Assembly (NCBI GenBank): GCA_963682055.1
Contig: OY821751.1
Coordinates: forward strand, 3,720,001 to 3,784,000
DNA from: Primula veris
Taxonomy: Eukaryota; Streptophyta; Magnoliopsida; Ericales; Primulaceae
Direction: 5' to 3'
DNA: 64,000 nt
Position 1 is the first letter of the stretch. The number at the start of each line of letters is the position of its first letter. The notes below the pieces were generated by a model. The model was not told where the DNA came from. It made no database searches and saw only the letters and a program-made list of their open reading frames with translations. This document shows, piece after piece, positions 36,467 to 47,785 of this stretch. Made by a program: the position numbers and the translations under genes.

Positions 36467-37263
36467 TGTAACGATCCGGTCCTCTGACTACACCGCCATC
36501 GTCTGTTTCCTACCATCAATACCGTTATCGTTTCCTGAGCTGCACGATTTTAATTTTTTTTTTTTGTGATAATAAGGAGAATAATCAAAACTTATATACT
36601 ATATTGTAGGGCTGGGCTAAAACCCGGAAAAACCGAATCGAACCAATAACCGAACCGAACCAAACCGAAAAAGACCGAAACTTTTTCAGGTCGGTTTCGG
36701 TTTACACTAAAACCGAACCGAAAAAGACTGAAAAAGACCGGAAAAAACCGAAACCGGACCGAAACAAACCGGTTATGTTCGATCCAAAAAACAAAAAGAC
36801 TGAAAATGAAAAATCTGCTCGGTATCGGTTTTGCCAAAAACCAAACTGAACCGGACCGAACTCAGCCCTACTATGTTGTACTCACATATCTATACGATGT
36901 GTGATAACTTAATACCACTGCATTTTCCTCCTTTAGACACGACGTCCTCGTCGGGCATGCCGTCTTTCCGGGGTTCACTTACTCATGCTAGTCTCAACAT
37001 CGGCTATAACCTGGCTTTGATACCACTTGTAACAACCCAGTCCTCTGACCGGACCATCACCATCTGTTTCCTATCACCAATTCTGTCCGTTTTGGTCCAA
37101 TTTCGTTCTCGATTCTTAGGCCGCACGACTTTAAAAGGCTTTTGTGATAAGAAGGATGATAATCCAAACTTATATACTATATAGTGCTCACATAACTAAG
37201 CGATGTGGGATAACTTTCTTCTCTACATCACGATATTTTCCTACGAAAATCTGGGTTGTTACA
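36467..37263 (-). mobile_element. TRIM retrotransposon with 5-bp target duplication
   Basis: Flanked by GTTAT (36462-36466 and 37264-37268). Read on minus: LTR 37263-37028 (236 bp, TGTAACAACCC ... GGGTTGTTACA), a 2-nt gap, then primer-binding site TGGTATCAAAGCC (37025-37013) resembling the initiator-Met tRNA complement. A ~90-bp non-coding interior follows, then a purine tract (AAAGGAGGAAAA), then a second shorter LTR (36922-36467) interrupted by a MITE. There is no protein coding, so it is a terminal-repeat retrotransposon in miniature. The paralogous position at 31206-31210 is an empty site. Confidence 0.8.
36607..36870. mobile_element. hAT-like CCGAAC-repeat MITE nested in the TRIM LTR
   Basis: Inverted ends TAGGGCTGGG and CTCAGCCCTA. 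Flanking 8-bp duplications are CTATATTG (36599-36606) and CTATGTTG (36871-36878), with one mismatch. The interior is degenerate AACCGAACCGAAAAAGACCG repeats. The inserted copy splits the left LTR of the TRIM, so it is younger than that insertion. Confidence 0.8.
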
Positions 37264-37399
37264 GTTATACACCGACAAAGTTCAATTCCACGTAGTAAAA
37301 GTAAAGTTTAAGTGAAAGGTTGCGATGATAGAGCAACATAGTGGTCACCTCAAGGAATTGTCGAAATACAAGTCATAAGATTAGCCGGACATCACGATA

Positions 37400-40300
37400 T
37401 GAGGAAAAATAACACAAATTACAAGTCCTGCTTAGCACCGCAAAATAGGAAGCAATTTGCTTAGTTAAGAAAGTACAACAGTGATAGACTCAAGTTTTGC
37501 ACATATATTTACTAATCTACATATTAAAAAATTGGACACACCAACAAAAGTTCAATATACCGTAATTTCGATATATTTCGGTATGATACATTGTTAGAGT
37601 TTATTTTTCAATTGGTCATACAATTTTATAATAAAACGCACTTACAAGTTGTAGCAATAAACAAGATTCACGTTTTGTAGAACATTGTACACATTAATTT
37701 GTTCTAAATTTTTTACTTGGCCGACTTTTAACTTTGTAAATTATTTTTTCCAATTAAGTTGATCTCACATTGTTTAGTTTTTTATATTGATTGAGTACAT
37801 TTATTTATTCGTTAACTTTGATAATTCCAACATATTATTACACAAGACTGCACTTAAATACATTAGATAGCACTAAGTAACAATGAGTAAAACTCCTCGA
37901 TTGTTTTCACATTCAGGATGGTTTCTCAGTGTGATGAGAATCATTTGAGAGAATGCTAGTTAATGGTGATGAGGTAGTAAAAGTGTTATGTATAACGTCG
38001 AGGGTGATTGCTCATATGGTTGGCAATAAGGTCAATCGAGCTTAGTCATTTCGCCGTTAGACGATTCTAAGACCAACATTCAGTTTCACGAAAGAGTTGG
38101 ACAATTTTATGCTCCCACTACGGTTTTTTCATAAAAAAAGATATGTCAATCTTATTTGTTAACGAGTAAAGTGCAAGCAAATAACTGAGTAGTGGAGATC
38201 CTAGTATTTTCGACCGTTCATCGGTAATTATTGATCTTGATTATATATTTCTTTCTAACCCGGTGTTGACATTCATGTTATTGAAGAAGCCTATCAAGGA
38301 AAAGGCTCGAGGTTCCGCCTCTTTTGGCTAACTTCAATCCAAAGTACAAAAATTATGAAATGTTGTTAGTCAAGGATCCCGTTCAATCGGTTTTAGATAC
38401 ATCGACTCTATGGCCAATAAACGAAAAAAGATGGTAAAACAATGGTAACCTCAATTGACAGTTGCTTGACAAGCACAATTCGTTTTATGGAATGTTATTG
38501 CAATTTTAATAAATATATCAATGGGTATCCTTAGAGATGTTATTGGAACTTCTTTTTGCTTAAACATGCTGCTTATAACTAGATGTAACTCATCAATTCT
38601 CAATTCGTTAAAATTGTAAGAGATGGGGAATGGCAAGTGGCAGGATGATTGATGTAAATGAACTAAGATTTGAGATAATTAACGTTGAAAGATCAAACTT
38701 CGTTATTATCGTCAACTTAAGTAATGAGTACTAATTATTTTTGTTGAAGTTGTTGTAAGCCGAGCCAAAGTTGTTATATAGAAACTTTCGTTTCTAATAT
38801 TTCTCGGTCGTTAAACTCGTTATTCTCACTTTAACATTGTTTTGAATTTCACCATGTATGTCTGTTGTAGTTTGGATATATTACAATAATTAATTTAAAA
38901 AAATTCTCGACAAAAAAGATGTTATCGTTAACTTTCTTTTCATCCATCTCATTTTTTTTTTTGCTTTCATGCTTATAATGGGTAACAATAAAGGTGATTC
39001 TTTAACATCATCTGCATTGGATTGCCTTCGAACGAAGTTACTAGAAAACTTATTTGTTCTTCCAAAAAATCACGTTTTCCGTTTTAGCTTCCCGTCTCGT
39101 TTCATAATGTTTCACATGTAAATCTTAGAATTTTCACATACCTCTACTACTACAACTAAGAAAATAATAATTAAAAAAACTCCGCAGCTAAATCAGCACA
39201 CGCTCCCGCTCGTACCTCCTCATGACTAAACCGCCTCGAACTTATTTTACCAATCTCCACCTGTCTGATTTTCCCAATTGCGGCGGGGATGGTGAGCATG
39301 AAATCAAATAATAAGATATGAAAAACGATAATGAAAAGGTGGCAAAAGTAAAACACTGTTTTTGAAAGGAAAAATGAGTTTCCTTAAGCAACAACTAGTA
39401 TCATATAAAAGGAGCCATAAACTTGAAAGTATCAGAACTAGTAACTAAGTTTGATCTATGGTCAGTAAGCCTCCTAAAAATAGATATTAAATTCATCAAA
39501 CTGTTTCAAAAGATCAAAACGGCCAGTTATTAATGAAATTCATCGTCGCATCTCTGGTAAGTATTCGTTTGATCGAGTAACCGATATTTTCATCAAAAAT
39601 CTCATTTGATTCACTTAAGAGACTCTAACCAATCGTAAGTCATGTAAATATATTAGAGTAACTATATTGGACTTGTTATCTCACACTTTTGTGTCAATTG
39701 TTAGCTAGAGGACTTGTTATCTCACACTTTTGTGTCAATCGTAAGTCATGTAAATATCTTAGAGCAACTATATTGGACTTGTCATCTTACACTTTTATAT
39801 AACTTGTTAGCTAGAGGATTATATTATAGTTACATTGTACTTGATAAAACACTAATTAATTGACACGTTGGCAATCACTTATTAAGTTTTTTTGCTAAAG
39901 ATAACAAGCACGCTAATCGCTGAGATGACAATCTCTACATCATTTTATTATATTTTAACTTGTTTAATAATCACATGTTTCATTCAACTCATTAACTATT
40001 ACCAATATATTAATAAAATATCTCTTTTTAGTGAAACTACTTAGAGGAGGCACTACAACTTTCTTATTATTTTCTCCAAATTTAACATAAATTACACTTT
40101 TTTCTATTTTACAGAATACTTCTATATCAACACAAAATATCATCTTTCTTATAAACTTACTTATTTCATTTTACATTTCTTTTGTGATTTAATGTATATT
40201 AATGTGGGATAAAGTGAAAAAGTAGAAGAGCGAGAATTCGAGGAAACCATTTGGTTCCTTTTATTTGAGCAAGATTTTGATACTTCATAATTTGAGGAAC

Positions 40301-41512
40301 ATTATAAGGAACCTGCTAATTAGACAAAATCGAGTTTTTGTTGTTGTTATGTTACTCAAATTCAAAAGGAAATGAGCTTATAGAGTTACTACGGTGCTTG
40401 CTGTTAGTTCAATGTAAATAAAAAATATAAGTTAAAGTTAACTTGTATATGTGTAAGTTAATGGTTATTTTTTTACTTAATTTTAGCTGGTAAAATATAA
40501 CACATACAATGTAGATGCTCTTTAGAGTCAATTTTTCTATAAACATTATTTATATTAATGGTTTTTAAATAGAAACAAAGTAAATACTAGTTTCATCGAG
40601 TTGCTTCAAATGATCAAAACAACCGGTTATTAACGGAATTACTTATTAGCTTTCCGTAATACATTCATTTGGCCTAGAAATCGATATTTTCCACAATATG
40701 TAGTTTCGTGCAATTAAGGGATTCCAACCAACTAAGTATGTTAAGTCATGTTAGAAACCAAACTTAACATATAAGAAAAGAAATGAAAAGAACACAGCTA
40801 CACTTGTAGTGGATGCACAATCCACTCAAATAGTTAACTAGGCCGGCTTTGATCATTATTCCGATTAGGGGTGGATTAGGATGAATTGAACTTAATCCTA
40901 ATGCACTCTGTAAAATAAATTACGATGTGGATTATGACGGATTAGTAAAATTTAAATCTCAATCAAACTCAACCTAACCCGTTATAATTAAAACCGCAAC
41001 CCAACCCAATCCAACGTGTAAAAAAAAATTCGGATCAGAACGGATGGGACGGGCTGATTCTTAAACTTTCATTTTATTCATTTATTTTCTATAATTTACA
41101 CAACCAACGTATCAAAATAAATATATTAGGGAAAGTCGATAAGGAATTCCGTCGGTAAGTGGCCGTTTGGATCTTTGGAAATAGGAATGGATAAAAAAAT
41201 CCGTAAAATCAACTTATAACCCAATGCATACGAATTGAAAGATAAGTTGAATGTATAAAAAAAATCGATTCGTCCCGTCACCGTCTGATACAACATCGCA
41301 TTCAATTAAGATGTAACAAAATAAAATAAAATAAATGTAGAGAAAAAAAACTCAATTTGACACGATTGACCATACCCATTCCCACGTGTCAAATCTTCTA
41401 ACGGCTCTTTTTCCAACAAAAGAAAAAAAAAAAAAGCATAGCCGAAAAACACAATAAATCGAATTCCATTTCCTAATTTTTAATTTCCTGAACACACTTT
41501 TTCACCTCCCCA

Positions 41513-41546
<34 letters not shown>

Positions 41547-41624
41547 CTATATATCTATCTATCTATATACATATATATATATTTAATTATTTAATTATAA
41601 TTATATATATATATATATATAGAA
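37400..41624. other. Intergenic DNA upstream of the IST1-like gene
   Basis: No gene recognised. A tandem-like repeat of GGACTTGTTATCTCACACTT occurs around 39665-39800. Immediately 5' of the IST1-like start codon lie a (CT)n run (41515-41537) and (TA)n/(TCTA)n runs (to about 41620), plausibly in its 5' UTR or core promoter. Confidence 0.5.
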
Positions 41625-44600
41625 ATGACAGTGGCGGGAGTGGCGGTGAGTCACTGTAAAAAGGCGGTGAAGTTCGGTATATCGATTTTCCGGAGAGATT
41701 TTAACTCATCGAAATGGTTTCTACTCTCTTTCTCTCTAATTAAGGCGCTTTGATATGGTTAAACCCGAGGCGAACGGGTCAATCTAAGTCCGAATTAGTG
41801 CTTTTATTATTATTAAATCTTTTATTCCAAAAATCATGTTTATAATCCCGTCAAAATTTGCGTTTACAATTTGTGTTTGAATGCATATCTATATTTATTT
41901 TGGGTTATGCTCGACTATACATATAATACTATTTACATACCTTTTGTTGAATTCTTGATACTATACGATAGGGCTGGGTTCGGTCCGGAACCGAGCAGAT
42001 TTTTCGGTTCGGTTTTCGGTCTTTTTATTTTTTGGACCGAACCGAACCGGCTTGTTTGGGTCCGGTTTCGGTCTTTCGGTTTTTTTTGGTTTTTCTTGTC
42101 TTTTCGGTTTTTCGGTCTTTTTCGGGTTTTTTCTGGTTTTTCAGTTTTTTTCGGTCCGGTTTTTTTTAAACCGAAACCGACCCAAAAAAGTTTCGTTTTT
42201 TCGGTTCGTTTTGGTTCGGTCCGGGTTTTTTTGGGTTTTTCTTGTCTTTTCGGTTTTATTTTCGGTTTTTTGGTCTTTTTATGGTTTTTTCGGTCCGGTT
42301 TTATTGTAAACCGAAACCGACCCGAAAAAGTTTCGTTTTTTCGGTTCGTTTCGGTTCAGTCCGGGTTTTTTTGGGTTTTTGCCCAGCCGTAGTATACGAT
42401 AAACTAATGATGTATAAATGTTTAATTTAGATTGTTAATGGAATTTACAACCTACATGGCAAATGAAAATCCAAAAATCCGCACTAAAATGTTAAAATAT
42501 GGTTTTTCCGCCTAGGCCCCGCTTAATCGTCTAGGTCCCCAGGCCCCACCTCCCCCGCTTTTAGTCCGCCTAGCGACTCCCCCGCTTTTAGTCCGCCTAG
42601 TGAGTTTTGAAACCATGATCTCTATATATGTTGGATACTAGGATTGTTTGTTACTGCCATGTCATGTTAAAATATGTAGCGACTAAATTACAATTTTGAG
42701 TAATTAGAATCTACAAGTTTCCAGTTTTTGTTGCCCCAAATCCCTAATTGTTTATTGTTTATACCATTAGTCCGTTGCTTAAGTAGTTTAATTAAAGGAT
42801 TTGTGGCCTGAATTGCAATTGGTTATAATGTAAAGGACTAGATTGCAATTTCTGAGTAACTAGAATCTATAGTTTCTATTTTGTTGCCTCAATCTCAGTT
42901 ATTTATTGTTTATAATTTGTAAGACGTTACTTTTAAAGAGAAGTTTAGTTGCATATCTTAGTATATAGTTTATAAGGCCAGATTGTAATTATTTGAGAAG
43001 AAAAATACAGTTGCAGAGTATTTTATCACAATTCGGTGGATTTATATATATATATATACGTGTGTGTGTGTGTGGAGTAATAGTATTGGAGAATTGAGCA
43101 TTCTTCCAATTGGTTTTCGCGCTAGAATGCAGTTTGGAGTAATTAGTTTTTAAATTTGGCCTGAACATATAGTTCTTTTTATTTTAAAAGGACAAGATTT
43201 AATTTCGTTTAATAGGAAAACTGCAGTTGCGGATTGTAGTTACATATTTTGAGTAAGAACTCTTCAACTTTCTGCAGATATCTAGATTTTGTGCAATTAT
43301 AATTTATCTAGAAAAATTCAGTTGGTAATACTTTGTTATAATTTTGAGTAACGTACACTGCGCATTCCTCTGTATTATGCAATGTGCAATGTACAATGTG
43401 CAATGTGCAATGTGCAATTTTACTATGGAGTAAAATTTTGAGTAACATACAGTGTGCAACTTTTTGCAGCAACATAGAAATTTTTAGTATAAGCTAGCTA
43501 TAAACGATTTTTGGGAAATCCTATTCTCCACTTCTTTCCCACCAAATTATAGCTGGCTCAGCAGCGACCCCTCATAAAAATAAAAAAGAACCGTTTATGA
43601 ATTTTAGTGTAAAAGAAGGCAATAAAAAAAGAACCGTTTATGAATTTTAGTGTAAAAGAACGCCATTTTAGTACTACTGATTCTTTTTTTGTGTGATTTT
43701 TTTTAAAATTAAAAAACAGTAAAACAATGACGAAGATGGCTGTGGCGAGGATAAAGCTGTTGAGGAATAAAAGAGATGCGGTGGTCAGGCAGATGAGGCG
43801 CGACATTGCTCTGCTCCTTCAATCTCGTCAAGACGCTACTGCACGAATTAGGGTAATTTTCTCCCCCTCTTTTGTTAAATCAATTGGCGTTATAAGTGCT
43901 TTTACTTTTGCTTAGAAGATTTTGTATGTAAATAATACAGTTCCGAGTAATATCCACTTCCACTCTATTAGGCCCTGCTTGGCTGCAGCTATTAAGTTGT
44001 ATTATTATATTTGGTTGATCGTTGATCACCTCAAAAGGTGGCATGTTTTGGTTTGGCTGCAACTTTTAAGTTGGCCTCTATCTATCTGGCTTGAAAAACC
44101 TTGAGTTCGCTCTTCTTTTACCATTTCGTTTTTGCATAAAAATGTCTAGGGAGAAACTGAATGACTTGACAACAGACAACCCATTTACGATTCGGACCCA
44201 CATTTTAATTAATAGTTGTACTTTGTTAACAAATGCAGCTCTAAAACACTCACGAAAACGACTCAATGTTCTAACTTTTGTTCTACATTATTATGTACAC
44301 AGATAGTTGTGAATAGGCTAAGGTTTTGATGTACTTCAGGTTCAGTATATGTGCTATCGAGAGTTCGAATCCATGTCTTAATTCATAGTACTTTGTTATA
44401 ACTGTTATTCTATATTGTTATGTAAACAGATAGTCGTATATGGCTAACATTTTAATGTATTTTTGACACATGTCCTTGGGAAAGTTCGAATCGCACGTCT
44501 TGATTTGTAGCACTCTGTTAACAAAGGCATAGCCAAATAGGCCCTTAAAACACTCACAAAAACGACTTAATGTTATAAGGGTTAATTCATGTTTACTATA

Positions 44601-47015
44601 CCAAACTATCATCCGTTAACAAATTTCATACCAACCGACACCTTTTAACAATTTGTGAATTTCCATACCCAATTTCTAAAAGTACTTGGCCATTTTATTA
44701 TGTAATCTTAGTAATAACTTGATGAACTAACATTTTGCCATATTGTAGGTTGAACATGTCATAAGAGAGCAGAACATAATGGACGCAAATGAACTTCTTG
44801 TGCTTTTCGCTGACCTAATAGTGGGAAGGCTACATATAATCACAAAGCAAAGGTGATTATGATTCAGTATTCACATTCAGTATATAAGGACTCAGATAGC
44901 AAACTATTAAAATATCTTTGTAAAATGTAATTCAGGGAATGTCCACCAGATCTTAAAGAAGGGGTAGCAAGTTTAATTTTTGCAGGTCCTCGAAGCCCAG
45001 ATATTCCAGAATTACTTACTATCCGAGACATTTTTCAGAAAAAATACGGAAAAGATTTTGTGTCGGCTGCCACTGATCTTCGACCCAATTCCGGTGTCAA
45101 TCGACTGGTAAATCTCTCTGAGTCTCATGTATCCAATTTGTACAGGGAATCTATGTTACAAATTAACATGATAACAAAATGTTTGGCCATGATTTAGAAA
45201 TTTGTAACTCGCTCCATTCTATTTTAAGTCTCCAACTCTTATCTTTTTATGTTTCCAGTTTCAAAATTAGCAAAACAGTAACATGATATTGTTTAATGTA
45301 GGCTAATTATGACATCGTATAGTCCCTTCGTTCCGAAATATAAGTCCACTACGGAAAACCGCACTTATTAAGGGAACATAATAATCTTGTTAATTATCAT
45401 TTACCTAGTATAAACAGAAAAATATGGGCAATTTTGTAATGTTGTAAAAGATTCCTTAAAAGTGGAACAGCCAAAATAGTATTGGAATGGAAAGAGTACT
45501 AGATAAGTTTGTACAGTAGAAGGAACAAACTTTAGGTTTTCTTCAGTTTGTTGAAGGAACAAGCTTTAGGCTCTCTTGATTCCGCTGGTAGGGGAATTGA
45601 AGGAATATATGGTTCCATTATTTTGGTATTGACAAATGCAAGTGGAAATATAGTAAAGTAGATACTAAAAACTCTGATAGCACAAACAAAAGAACCCAGA
45701 ATCACCATTTACTTGCCTTTTTGTGCTTGTTTACCTTGCAGCTCATTGAGAAGCTCTCGGTTAGAACCCCTACTGGTCAAGTAAAACTAAAGGTTATGAA
45801 GGAAATTGCTAAGGAGTACCAGATTGACTGGGATACTACAGAATCTGAAACTGAGCTACTGAAACCTCCGGAAGAACGTATTGTATGTTTTATGTCTATC
45901 TCTATTTCTCTCATTATCCCGTGCTCAATTCTTTCATTAAATTGCTACATGTCATTGATCAGGAGGGACCTCGAACTTTTGTTAGTGCCTCTAGCTTACC
46001 GGTCAAACCTCCGATGCAAAGGCGATTTTCGGAGCCACCTAAGCCAACACCCAGGTAATTTCAGTACATACTCATCAACTTGGAACTCATTTTCTTTTAA
46101 CTGCTAAATATGCTTCCCTCAACTTTCCAAAAGAAGAGACTGTGAGTTCCTTTTTCGGGAATTTTCATGTTTAACTGTTAATAATGTTTGGGTAATGTTA
46201 GTACAGTAATTCATATTTTCGATCAAGAATAATTGATCTACTATTTTTATCAAATAATTACTACATTGACTCAAAGATTTAGGGGGTAATATAGTAGCAG
46301 CTTCAATAAAACAATAGGGATTTTGAGGTTGAGAATGAAATTGGGTTCATCAAGATTGGAAGTTGTACAAATAAATTCGAGTAATGTTTGTAGTTCAGAT
46401 GTTCAATCAGAAACAGTTGATTTATTGCCAAAACTGCTTACTCTCTGATTCAACCAAACTTATGTATCAGTTGTACCATTAGTTTTTCGACTAATGTTAG
46501 TACTTATTCCCCAAATGTTCACTCTTTGATTCAGAGATTTTGATAGAGAAGAGATGAATACAGTGCACTACAAAAACCCTGCATCGGCTGCCGAAGCTGC
46601 TGCCGAGTCAGCAAAGAAAGCCATCGAAGCAGCTGAAGCTGCAGCCTATTTGGCAAACAAAGATCCACACCAACGCCCCAAAGCAAATAACAATAGTCAC
46701 AACATTGAAAAAGAGTATAGGTCTCAAAGCATTGGAATGTCGCACTATTCAATTAACGAAGATGAACCTGAGATGGATAATGAGAGAGCGGTGTACCGAA
46801 GACACAGCTACAATGACTCATCTGCTCAGAACGGTATAAAGTTTGACGAATCTGATTGTGATGAAGAAATTGACATGGAAGAACCTGATAATCTGCCACC
46901 TAATCGTCCTGCACCTCAGCTGCCTAAAATGGGGCCCCGTGTTCATCCCAAATTGCCAGATTACGACGTACTTACTGCCCGTTTTGACGCTCTAAAGTTC
47001 CCCAAGGCCCGTTAG
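41625..47015 (+). CDS. IST1-like protein (ESCRT-III/Vps4 regulator), 7 exons
   Basis: Exons: 41625-41716, 43720-43852, 44749-44852, 44936-45107, 45742-45882, 45963-46054, 46535-47015; phases join to 404 aa. Exon 1 encodes MTVAGVAVSHCKKAVKFG...NSSK and splices to CKTMTKMAVARIKLLRNKR, reconstituting the conserved IST1 N-terminus. The IST1 domain (about residues 20-190) includes RVEHVIREQNIMDANELL, ECPPDLKEGVASLIFAGPR, KYGKDFVSAATDLRP and LSVRTPTGQVKLKVMKEIA. Downstream are a Pro-rich link (RRFSEPPKPTPR), an Ala/Glu helix (NPASAAEAAAESAKKA), an acidic patch (DESDCDEEIDMEEP) and a conserved-looking tail (YDVLTARFDALKFPKAR). The family regulates Vps4 and multivesicular-body sorting at endosomes. 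A poly(A) signal AATAAA is at 47062. Exon 1 was assigned by conservation and phase across a 2-kb intron. Confidence 0.9.
41969..42391. mobile_element. hAT-like TTCGG-repeat MITE in IST1 intron 1
   Basis: Inverted ends TAGGGCTGGG and CCCAGCCGTA. Flanking 8-bp sequences CTATACGA (41961-41968) and GTATACGA (42392-42399) differ at one base. The interior is two similar halves of TTCGGTTTTTCGGTC-type repeats, each closed by AAACCGAAACCGACCC. Apparent F/G/R-rich open frames here are by-products of the repeat. Confidence 0.8.
43379..43420. repeat. Minisatellite, 7-bp unit GCAATGT
   Basis: About six copies of GCAATGT (one ACAATGT variant) in IST1 intron 1. Confidence 0.8.
43581..43660. repeat. Two-copy tandem repeat, 43-bp unit
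   Basis: AAAGAACCGTTTATGAATTT and the following TTAGTGTAAAAGAA occur twice, 43 bp apart, just upstream of the exon 2 acceptor of the IST1-like gene. Confidence 0.75.
44290..44530. repeat. Repeat with two B-box-like GTTCGAATC motifs in IST1 intron 2
   Basis: GAGAGTTCGAATCCATGTCTT (44360 region) and GAAAGTTCGAATCGCACGTCTT (44482 region) occur in two similar ~125-bp halves, each followed by a GTAGCACT/ATAGTACT TTGTTAAC-like stretch. This suggests a dimeric SINE-like element. The A boxes are unclear. Confidence 0.35.
45317..45503. mobile_element. Stowaway-like MITE in IST1 intron 4
   Basis: Begins TAGTCCCTTCGTTCCGAAAT and ends with the complementary ATTGGAATGGAAAGAGTACTA. The interior is AT-rich and non-coding. 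A partial relative starts CTACTCCTTCCGTCTCATAA at 34709. Confidence 0.55.
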
Positions 47016-47785
47016 TAAAGAAGAGCTAGTCTGCTTTTAGCTGAATCAATCAATCTTTTGTAATAAAATCTTATTTGAGTTTCATTTTGGAATCATTACA
47101 TATTATACAAAATCAGATTAGAACGATATGTAATAAATAACTTCTGGCCAGACATACTTTTGTAATGTTACTTTGCTTTTTCGATGAATTGGTTCCTTCA
47201 CGAGGATAAATATTATAGCAATAAGAACAGAAGAGCTGCCTCATTAGATGGTACAATTTTTCCAAGTGATAATAAAAACTTGTGATTTTGGTAATGCCTT
47301 CGCAAATTTTCCCTATTGTGGAGTAATTGCTGTTCGTTGTTGGTATAAGAATTTATTTATTCGAGTTTCTCCATGTAAGACTTCTATGAGCAAACAGCTC
47401 AGCCTTTTTGGGTAATAGTGGCTTATAGCCTAGCTTCAGAACCAGGAAGGTCCCTTGTGTGACATCAGAGTAATAAACTCGTTTGAATGGTACGGCTCTC
47501 ATTGTTCGATGCTATAGGAGTATATGGCTAAGATATGAAACCTAACAATTGTAGGCAACTTTTGTAAACAAGTTTGACCATGAAAAATATAGCAACTCCG
47601 TGAATTATAAAAGCTAAGGTCACAAACTTAAGAATACATACACACTTCTGATCTAATTTGACATTGTACATTTGTTTGTACAAAATTGTGGATAAGTAAC
47701 AATTTCCTTCGTTAATAACATTTCTGGGCTACATGACTTTTCTAATTAAGGCTAGAAGTTGGGTAACACGACACCATGCCAACGT
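47016..47785. other. Convergent 3' flanks of the IST1-like and UPF0548 genes
   Basis: The two genes end tail to tail, 770 bp apart. AATAAA at 47062 is a likely poly(A) signal for the IST1-like gene. No other gene seen. Confidence 0.6.

Larger units (their letters stand above)
26100..37400 (-). repeat. Arm 1 of the inverted snRNA repeat: two ~5-kb direct units
   Basis: The sequence at 26120-26260 (from GAACATGAGTCGT) recurs at 31339-31460. 29040-31320 (TCAGGCAGTT..., U4, B-box-like motif) recurs as 34290-36460 plus 37264-37370. The unit order on minus is U4 then U2. Unit I: U4 at about 30.7 kb and U2 at 27.8 kb. Unit II: U4 at 35.9 kb and two U2 genes at 34.1 and 32.5 kb. Large parts are found again, reverse-complemented, at 52190-60070. 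Outside the RNA genes I see no conserved coding sequence. Confidence 0.8.

Noticed and set aside
36592..37184. Open frames of 81 and 117 aa around 36.6-37.2 kb
   Set aside because: They lie in the TRIM element and its nested MITE; neither resembles a retrotransposon protein.
37900..38460. Possible decayed retroelement coding sequence near 38 kb
   Set aside because: Short readable stretches exist but I could not identify any reverse transcriptase, integrase or gag motif.
41871..42430. Open frames rich in Phe, Gly and Arg (up to 173 aa, plus strand)
   Set aside because: They are translations of TTCGG-repeat MITE DNA in IST1 intron 1; several frames are open at once and no domain is present.
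43727..43915. ATG at 43732 as the start of the IST1-like protein
   Set aside because: The conserved IST1 N-terminus continues upstream: exon 1 at 41625-41716 joins in phase and restores the expected residues before MTKMAVAR.
44350..44500. Possible tRNA genes from GTTCGAATC motifs
   Set aside because: No acceptor stem or anticodon arm can be drawn; more likely a SINE-like repeat.
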